A stretch of 27,126 bases of DNA. It comes from Oscillospiraceae bacterium. Lineage in GTDB: Bacteria; Bacillota_A; Clostridia; Oscillospirales; Oscillospiraceae. The stretch covers positions 1 to 27,126 of the forward strand of contig JAFUCD010000022.1 of NCBI GenBank assembly GCA_017459865.1. The letters are read 5' to 3'. Within the stretch, counting starts at the first letter, position 1; each line of letters opens with the position of its first letter. The notes beneath the pieces are model-generated. The model was not told the origin of the DNA. It worked only from the letters and a program-made list of their open reading frames with translations, and searched no databases. Positions 21,872 through 27,126 of this stretch are shown one piece after another. Made by a program: the position numbers and the translations under genes.

Positions 21872-23687
21872 TTTTCAGCACCGGCGCGTTGTGATCTATG
21901 CCCGCGTTTCCACGGAGCATGAGGCGCAGCTCTCCGCGCTGGAAAACCAGATCGACTGGTACAAACCCATTCTGGCCGCAAGGCCGGAATGGGAGCTGGT
22001 CGGACAGTATGTGGACGAGGGCATCACCGGCACGAGCGCGGAAAAGCGCCCGCAATTCATGCAGATGATCGCGGACGCCATGCAGCGGAAATTCGATCTG
22101 ATTATCACCCGTGAGGTGGCGCGATTCGCCCGCAACACGGTCGATACGCTGCAGTACACCCGCAAGCTCAAGGAAAAGGGCGTCGAGGTATTCTTCATCA
22201 ACGACAATATCAAGACCATGGACGGCGACGGCGAGCTGCGCCTCACGCTGATGGCGACCTTCGCGCAGGACGAGAGCCGCAAGACCTCGATCCGCGTGAA
22301 AAGCGGTCAGCAGACCTCCATGGAAAACGGCGTGGTATACGGCTCCGGGAATATCCTCGGCTACGACCGCGTGGGGAAGGGGATGGTGATCAATCCCGAG
22401 CAGGCAAAGGTCGTGCGCATGATCTTTGACTGGTATCTGAACGGATGGGGGCTCACCAAAATCAAAAACGAGCTGGAATTGCGGCACATCCCGACCGCGA
22501 CCGGTCTGCCGCATTGGCATGTGACGGTGATCTCGCATATCCTGCAGAACTCGTTTTACTGCGGGATCATGACCTACCACAAAGAGTATACTCCGGACTA
22601 TCTGAAGCAAAAAAAGATCCCGAACCGCGGCGTAATTCCGAAGCTCCAGGTGCGGGGTACCCATGAACCGATCATCACAGAAGAAGAATATGAAAGGGTG
22701 CAAATGATTATGGAAAGCAAACGCAGAGACCTGCCCGGCCACGGTGGCCGTAAAAACGGCAAGCTGCCGATCACGACGGTGTGGGGAAGGCTCCTAATCT
22801 GCTCCTGCGGGCATAAGTTCAATCGCAAGGGCTGGAGCCGGACGGATCGCAAAACAACGGCAGCGTATCAGTGCTACAGCTCCCTTCATACTGGAACCTA
22901 TGAGAGCCGGAAGAAGAAAGGGCTTTCTCTGGACGGCATCTGCCAGAGCCCCACGGTCCCGGAATGGAAGCTGCAGATGATGGCGAATCTTATTTTTCGG
23001 GAATATCTGTGGGATCGGGACAAGGTCATGAATCTTGCGAATTCTATTCTGGAGGCGCACTTTTCCGGGGAAAAGAAGCCGGAGGTGGATGAACAGGCTT
23101 TCAGAGAAAAACACGCGGAATTGGAGCGGCTGCACAGAAAATGCGATACGCTGATCGAGATGCGCGCCGAGGGCGACCTTACCAGGGTGGCATTCAAGCA
23201 GAAGAAAGCGCAGGCGGAATCCGAGATCCTGCGGCTTGAATCCGAGATCCACGAGATGGAAACGGTGCTGTGCGCGGACCCGGAGCCGGTCAAGGACTAC
23301 ACCGAAAAGCTGGAAGTCCTGCGCTATGCGCTGGAGCAGTATACCACGCCGGATGAAGAGGATGTCCCGCCGAGCGTCATTGAGGCGTTTGTGGAAAAGA
23401 TCGTCGTCTCAAAAGACGGCTACGACTGGTATCTTCGCTTCTCCGGCGACCCGAATGATCCTCTGCACTGCACGACAGAGGGAAAACGCCGCTCCACGAC
23501 CACAATCACCGTGTCAAACGGGCAAGCATCCATTACTGCCCCTGCGCTGCACAGGCCGCGATCAACGAATAACGAAAATCGCCTTCAGGCGAATCGAATC
23601 TTCGGAATATATCTCCCTCTGCTTCGGCAGAGGGAGATTTTTGTAGCGGAGTCCGGTTTCAAGCTTGTGTTCCGGACACACAAATGA
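21861..23687 (+). CDS. Large serine recombinase
   Basis: 608 residues. The resolvase/invertase domain (about 8-150) has the nucleophile Ser17 in YARVSTEHEAQ and the ITREVARFARNT helix. A recombinase domain follows (about 165-265, GYDRVGKG...), then a zinc ribbon (LLICSCGHKF...YQCYSS, about 310-345) and a coiled coil (about 405-470). This is the TnpX/Tn4451-like architecture that integrates and excises mobile elements through short att sites. The last ~35 codons are odd: they run through a perfect terminator (23611-23643) and the capA promoter, so the mRNA would probably end before the stop codon and the C-terminus may be host-derived sequence. Confidence 0.92.
   Translation: MNSDFQHRRVVIYARVSTEHEAQLSALENQIDWYKPILAARPEWELVGQYVDEGITGTSAEKRPQFMQMIADAMQRKFDLIITREVARFARNTVDTLQYTRKLKEKGVEVFFINDNIKTMDGDGELRLTLMATFAQDESRKTSIRVKSGQQTSMENGVVYGSGNILGYDRVGKGMVINPEQAKVVRMIFDWYLNGWGLTKIKNELELRHIPTATGLPHWHVTVISHILQNSFYCGIMTYHKEYTPDYLKQKKIPNRGVIPKLQVRGTHEPIITEEEYERVQMIMESKRRDLPGHGGRKNGKLPITTVWGRLLICSCGHKFNRKGWSRTDRKTTAAYQCYSSLHTGTYESRKKKGLSLDGICQSPTVPEWKLQMMANLIFREYLWDRDKVMNLANSILEAHFSGEKKPEVDEQAFREKHAELERLHRKCDTLIEMRAEGDLTRVAFKQKKAQAESEILRLESEIHEMETVLCADPEPVKDYTEKLEVLRYALEQYTTPDEEDVPPSVIEAFVEKIVVSKDGYDWYLRFSGDPNDPLHCTTEGKRRSTTTITVSNGQASITAPALHRPRSTNNENRLQANRIFGIYLPLLRQREIFVAESGFKLVFRTHK
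23611..23643 (+). terminator. Intrinsic terminator inside the recombinase frame
   Basis: ATCTCCCTCTGC (23611-23622) and GCAGAGGGAGAT (23627-23638) form a perfect 12-bp stem with a TTCG loop and TTTTT. It lies 42 nt before the end of the recombinase stop codon. Confidence 0.9.
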
Positions 23688-23693
23688 TATACT
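23665..23693 (+). promoter_or_regulatory. Promoter candidate for the CapA-family gene
   Basis: TTGTGT (23665-23670) and TATACT (23688-23693) are 17 bp apart, overlapping the last recombinase codons. A leader of about 40 nt runs to the ATG at 23737. Confidence 0.5.
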
Positions 23694-23736
23694 GGGGCAT
23701 ATTCATGATTTTGATTCTATAGAAACAGAAAAGGAA

Positions 23737-25245
23737 ATGAGAAGCATTATGAAGCTTTGGTCGACCAGCAGAAAGAAGAGCGCGGAGCCGAAGCCCGCGC
23801 CGGAGGAGAGCGCCAAACCGAAGATGCGCGTTTCTCGCAGGGCGTCCGATCCGAAGGATACCTGGAGGGCGGCGATCTTCGGCGATGGGCCGGTGGATCT
23901 GCGCGCGGCGCTCCGGGAATGGTGGTTCATCTGCCTGATGATCGTCTATGCGCTGGTGTCTGTGCTCTTCTTGTCGCGGTGCGGCTATCCCACGGAGCCG
24001 TCCGCGTCGGAAAGCCGCTTCGCCGCGCAGGCCGGGGACCGCTCTGCCGCCGGGGAGCAGGAGGCGACCTATACGCAGGCGACGCTGGCGTATGCGGGCG
24101 ACCTCGTATGCCACGAGGGGCTGAACACCGAGGCGCAGACGGGCGACACCTATGATTATCTCCCGATCCTCGAGGGCTGCGTGCCCTACGTGAGCGACGC
24201 GGATCTGGCGTTCTGCTGCATGGAGACCACGTTCCTCGACAACGCCGCGTACAGCGGCTATCCGATGTTCCGCTCGCCGAAGGAGCTGGCGACGAGTCTG
24301 AAGGACGCGGGCTTTGACTTCATCAACACCGCCTCGAACCACAGCATGGACAGTCTCAAGGACGGCATCAGCTCCACGCTGGACGTGCTCGACGCGGCGG
24401 GGCTGGACCACATCGGCACCTACCGCACGCAGGAGGAGCGCGACGCGAACCACGGCGTTGTGGTCAAGGATCTCAACGGCATCTCCATCGCCTTCCTGTC
24501 CTACACCTACGGCACGAACTGCATCCCGATCGAGGGCTTTGAGTACGCGGTGAACGTCTGCTTCACAGACTATCTCGACACTTATGCCGACGAGATCACA
24601 GAGTTTGACTATGACAAGGTCGGGGCGGATCTGGAGTACGCGCGGAGTCTCGATACGGACCTGATCTGCGTGTTCATGCACTGGGGGATCGAGTACCATA
24701 CCGAGCCGGTCGATTACCAGCGCGACGTGGCGGACTGGCTGTTCGAGCAGGGCGCGGATCTGGTCTGCGGCGGACACCCGCACGTGCCGGAGCCGATGGA
24801 GGTGCGCCATGTGAAGGACCTTGACGGCAACGAGCGCACGGGCTATCTCTGCTACTGCATGGGCAACTTCATCTCCACGATGAACGACCGCTATACGAAC
24901 CTGACCGGCGTGACCACGATCGAGCTGGAGAAGAACGAGTCCACCGGCGAGACCTATCTCAAGAACGTCTCCTACGCACCGCTGATCATGGTGGACACGG
25001 CGGACTACGGCATCGCGAACGCCGGATGGCGCTATAAGCTCGTGGATATCCATCAGGCGATCGACAGCTATGACGCGGGGGACGATCTCGGCTATATCAA
25101 CCAGACGCTCTATGACGCCATGTGCACGGCGCTGGACGATCTCCATGACATCTTCGGCATCCGGTTCGACCGCTTCGACCCCGGCTACAAGGCGAACACC
25201 TCCGGCGAGCTGCCGGTGCCCGAAAAGACGGACGAGGCCGCCTGA
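23737..25245 (+). CDS. CapA-family membrane-anchored metallophosphatase-like protein
   Basis: 502 residues from ATG 23737 (AAAAGGA just upstream; ATG 23749 also possible). A basic cytoplasmic N-terminus of about 65 residues is followed by one membrane segment (WWFICLMIVYALVSVLFLS, about 67-85) and an extracellular calcineurin-like domain: TLAYAGDLVCH, NTASNHSMD, FMHWGIEYH and GGHPHVPEP are the expected metal-ligand motifs. CapA/PgsA relatives take part in poly-gamma-glutamate capsule synthesis, but no capB or capC gene is present, so a cell-envelope role with unknown substrate is safer. It has its own promoter and ends at a bidirectional terminator. Confidence 0.88.
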   Translation: MRSIMKLWSTSRKKSAEPKPAPEESAKPKMRVSRRASDPKDTWRAAIFGDGPVDLRAALREWWFICLMIVYALVSVLFLSRCGYPTEPSASESRFAAQAGDRSAAGEQEATYTQATLAYAGDLVCHEGLNTEAQTGDTYDYLPILEGCVPYVSDADLAFCCMETTFLDNAAYSGYPMFRSPKELATSLKDAGFDFINTASNHSMDSLKDGISSTLDVLDAAGLDHIGTYRTQEERDANHGVVVKDLNGISIAFLSYTYGTNCIPIEGFEYAVNVCFTDYLDTYADEITEFDYDKVGADLEYARSLDTDLICVFMHWGIEYHTEPVDYQRDVADWLFEQGADLVCGGHPHVPEPMEVRHVKDLDGNERTGYLCYCMGNFISTMNDRYTNLTGVTTIELEKNESTGETYLKNVSYAPLIMVDTADYGIANAGWRYKLVDIHQAIDSYDAGDDLGYINQTLYDAMCTALDDLHDIFGIRFDRFDPGYKANTSGELPVPEKTDEAA

Positions 25246-25267
25246 CGCCAAACCGCATATCGATGAA

Positions 25268-25314
25268 ACAACACCACAGCCGGATCGGTTTTGCCGATCC
25301 GGCTGTGGTGTTAT
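25268..25314. terminator. Bidirectional terminator between capA-like and acylphosphatase genes
   Basis: A perfect 18-bp stem (25271-25288 with 25294-25311) has a TTTTG loop. T-rich sequence follows on the minus strand (TGTTGTTT) and TTAT on the plus. It serves two convergent genes. Confidence 0.85.
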
Positions 25315-25583
25315 CTCACGCCGAAGCCGCGCTCGTCCGGGAGGACCGGGAGGGGGCGGCTTTCCATGTTTTCGATCTGCACGTATGTCCCGCGCTCGAC
25401 CGCGAGGATCACCTGATCGATCTGCGCCTCGGTGCCCTGCAGCTCCATCGTGACCGTGCCGTTATACTCGTTTCGCACCCAGCCCGTCACGCCGTACAGC
25501 GCCGCCGCCTGGCACGCGCGCCAGCGAAAGCCCACGCCCTGCACCCAGCCGTGAAAAACGATGTGTCTGCGTATCTGCTCCAT
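25311..25583 (-). CDS. acyP: Acylphosphatase
   Basis: 90 residues, the usual length of the family. It hydrolyses acyl phosphates such as 1,3-bisphosphoglycerate or carbamoyl phosphate in the cytoplasm. VQGVGFRWRACQAA holds the phosphate-binding arginine and GWVRNEYNGTV the catalytic asparagine. The start at 25583 has GGGAGG upstream; an extension to 25646 would precede the conserved N-terminus. Own promoter at 25618-25646. Confidence 0.93.
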   Translation of the reverse strand: MEQIRRHIVFHGWVQGVGFRWRACQAAALYGVTGWVRNEYNGTVTMELQGTEAQIDQVILAVERGTYVQIENMESRPLPVLPDERGFGVR

Positions 25584-25617
25584 CGCTCCGCCTCCCGTGT
25601 CGATCCAAGATGCTCCT

Positions 25618-25646
25618 ATTATAGATCCGCCGGGGCAAAGATGCAA
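25618..25646 (-). promoter_or_regulatory. Promoter of the acylphosphatase gene
   Basis: On the minus strand TTGCAT (25646-25641) and TATAAT (25623-25618) are 17 bp apart, 35 bp before the ATG. Confidence 0.65.
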
Positions 25647-25704
25647 TGGGGCATATTTTCGTGTCTGAAAAATATAATTTGCAAAATAATTTATATAAAA
25701 ACTG

Positions 25705-25733
25705 TTGACAAAGTTTTTGGAAGGGTGTAGGAT
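25705..25733 (+). promoter_or_regulatory. Promoter of the ribbon-helix-helix gene
   Basis: TTGACA (25705-25710) and TAGGAT (25728-25733), 17-bp spacer, 30 bp upstream of the ATG at 25763. Confidence 0.65.
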
Positions 25734-25762
25734 AGCCTTAGATTTTGAAGGTGGTGTCCCAC

Positions 25763-26416
25763 ATGAAAAAGACCTTATACAGCCTGATGCTGAATGAAGA
25801 CGTCGTGCGCGAGATCGACGTGATCGCCCATCGGATGGGCACGAACCGCTCCGCGCTCATCAACCAGATCCTCGCCGACTACGCCTCGGTCGTGACGCCG
25901 GAGCGCCGGATCGAGAACATCTTCCGCGCCATGGAGGAGATGGTTGCCCCGGCGCGCGAGCTGGTGCCGTTTTTTGTGCCGAACGCGCTGACGATGAGTC
26001 TGAAAAGCAGCCTCGAATATAAATACCGCCCGACCGTGAAGTATGAGGTCGCGCTCGAGGCGGGGGCCTCGGACGAGCTCGGAGAGCTGTCGGTCGTGTT
26101 CCGCACGCAGAGCGCGCAGCTGTTGGGCAGCATGGCGCAGTTCTTCCGCCTGTGGAAGCGGCTGGAGGACACGCATCTGACGCCGTACCGCGACGCGCCC
26201 GCCCCGCGCTATGCGCTTTATGAGGGCAAGTTCACGCGCACGCTGGCGCTGCCGCGCGGGCACGACTACACGAGCGAGGAGGTCGCCAAGGCGATCTCGG
26301 ACTATATCAAGCTCTTCGACCATCTCATGAAGGGCTACCTCGCCGGGCGCTACACGGCGCGCAACGTCGAGGAGATCTTCTATTCGCAGCTGTCGCTGAA
26401 TCAGATCTTGGTGTGA
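25763..26416 (+). CDS. Ribbon-helix-helix protein of unknown role, upstream of clpB
   Basis: 217 residues. The first ~45 (KTLYSLMLNEDVVREIDVIAHRMGTNRSALINQILADYA) match a ribbon-helix-helix DNA-binding fold. The remaining ~170 residues form an unfamiliar domain with aromatic and charged patches (KYRPTVKYEVAL, SEEVAKAISDYIKLFDHLMKGYLAGRYTARNVEEIF). A TTG start at 25745 is possible, but GAAGGTGGTG fits the ATG at 25763. It may be a regulator. Its position before clpB suggests, but does not prove, a stress-related role. Confidence 0.8.
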   Translation: MKKTLYSLMLNEDVVREIDVIAHRMGTNRSALINQILADYASVVTPERRIENIFRAMEEMVAPARELVPFFVPNALTMSLKSSLEYKYRPTVKYEVALEAGASDELGELSVVFRTQSAQLLGSMAQFFRLWKRLEDTHLTPYRDAPAPRYALYEGKFTRTLALPRGHDYTSEEVAKAISDYIKLFDHLMKGYLAGRYTARNVEEIFYSQLSLNQILV

Positions 26417-26442
26417 CGGCAGCGCGGCGGGATGTGAGCATC

Positions 26443-26501
26443 GCGCCCTACAAGGAGAGCGGAGGGAATTCCGCCCGGTAGGGGCGCTTCACGAAGCGCC
26501 C
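26443..26501. repeat. REP-like palindromic repeat upstream of clpB
   Basis: GCGCCCTAC (26443-26451) can pair with GTAGGGGCGC (26478-26487), and GGGCGCTT (26482-26489) with AAGCGCCC (26494-26501). GTAGGGGCG-type palindromes are scattered in many gut Clostridia, as I recall. It is the only visible feature between the RHH gene and clpB, apart from an AT-rich stretch. Confidence 0.55.
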
Positions 26502-26552
26502 GCCTGACGATTTGTATATTATTATTTTCCTTTCCTGAAAGGAGCGAACGAT

Positions 26553-27126
26553 ATGAACGCTGAAAAACTGACACAGAAGGCCATTGAGACGATCCAGACC
26601 GCGCAGAACATCGCGCAGGAGAACGGCAACCAGTATCTCACGCCGGAGCACCTGCTTTACGCCCTGCTCGATCAGGACGGCGGACTGATCGGCACGCTGT
26701 TCTCCCGCATGGGCGTGGACGTGGACACGACGCTCGCTGAGCTCGACACCGTCATCTCCCGGATGCCGAAGGTCTCCGGCGCGGGGAGCGAGGTCTATGC
26801 CTCCTCGGAGACGGGCAAGATCCTCGCCTTTGCCGAGCGCACGGCGAAGAACATGCAGGACGACTATATCTCCGTCGAGCACCTGATGCTCGGCATTTTC
26901 CAGTACCCGACGCGCGATATCAAGCGCATCTTCTCCGATCACGGCGTCACAAAGGACCGCTTCACGACCGAGCTCAGCAAGGTCAAGACAGGGCGTGTCA
27001 CGACCGACGACCCGGAGAGCACCTATGACGCGCTGAAAAAGTACGGCACGGATCTCGTCGAGCGGGCGCGCGACGGCAAGATGGACCCCGTCATCGGCCG
27101 CGACAGTGAGATCCGCAACGTGATCC
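26553..27126 (+). CDS. clpB: ATP-dependent chaperone ClpB, 5' part
   Basis: The first 191 codons are present; the gene runs off the window. The Clp N-domain repeats ([34 protein letters not shown] and [12 protein letters not shown]) and the start of the first AAA+ domain ([24 protein letters not shown]) match ClpB, the hexameric disaggregase that rescues aggregated proteins with DnaK. GAAAGGAG lies 9 nt before the ATG. I see no CIRCE element or CtsR heptads upstream. Confidence 0.93.
   Translation, partial: MNAEKLTQKAIETIQTAQNIAQENGNQYLTPEHLLYALLDQDGGLIGTLFSRMGVDVDTTLAELDTVISRMPKVSGAGSEVYASSETGKILAFAERTAKNMQDDYISVEHLMLGIFQYPTRDIKRIFSDHGVTKDRFTTELSKVKTGRVTTDDPESTYDALKKYGTDLVERARDGKMDPVIGRDSEIRNVI

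Noticed and set aside
23665..23736. N-terminal extension of the CapA-family protein
   Set aside because: The extra residues cover the promoter and the recombinase end; ATG 23737 has a Shine-Dalgarno sequence.
26417..26552. CIRCE or CtsR site upstream of clpB
   Set aside because: Neither the TTAGCACTC inverted repeat nor GGTCAAA heptads are present.
1..27126. tRNA, rRNA or CRISPR array
   Set aside because: No cloverleaf-like segment, rRNA block or regularly spaced repeat was seen on either strand.

Overview
The window looks like chromosome of a moderately GC-rich Firmicute of the class Clostridia, probably a gut member of the Oscillospiraceae/Ruminococcaceae group. The grounds are strong AGGAGG-type ribosome binding sites, sigma-A-type promoters, Rho-independent terminators, a PolC-type (low-GC Gram-positive) polymerase relative, a clostridial S-layer-homology protein and the overall codon use. 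The species cannot be named from this sequence.

Layout. (1) 165-10597 is a divergent cluster of DNA-processing genes. On the minus strand a PolC/PHP-like protein that lacks one catalytic aspartate is followed by two small unknown genes. On the plus strand lie a PD-(D/E)XK nuclease fused to an SNF2-type helicase, then a WYL-domain regulator, an unknown protein and a DUF2779-type protein with a Cas4-like and a DnaQ-like nuclease domain; the last three overlap one another. A strong terminator closes the plus arm. This is the best candidate for an undescribed system, perhaps defence or mobile-element DNA processing. (2) 10800-13375 is a two-gene minus-strand module, a sigma-70-like protein and a DUF6076-like protein, enclosed by diverged inverted repeats of about 75 bp. 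(3) 13376-13829 has no large gene. It holds a leader terminator, a 29-codon ORF with an excellent ribosome binding site, a promoter and five successive hairpins. (4) 13830-17936 encodes a secreted protein of 1368 residues with four large repeats and three C-terminal SLH domains. (5) About 18100 to 23690 is a compact mobilizable element: an oriT-like hairpin region, an HTH regulator with a consensus promoter and internal palindrome, MobC-like protein, relaxase, ParB-like protein, a small protein and a large serine recombinase. (6) The right flank looks like ordinary chromosome: a membrane-anchored CapA-family protein, acylphosphatase, a ribbon-helix-helix protein and the start of clpB, which runs off the window.

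How the parts work together. The relaxase, MobC-like protein and oriT-like region would support mobilization by a helper conjugation system, and the serine recombinase would do integration and excision. A terminator lies between the HTH gene and mobC, so mobilization genes probably depend on read-through or translation-coupled antitermination. The recombinase reading frame runs through a terminator and the capA promoter, suggesting that the element-chromosome junction is at or near 23600-23690. Function assignments rest on motifs read by eye; no database search was possible.
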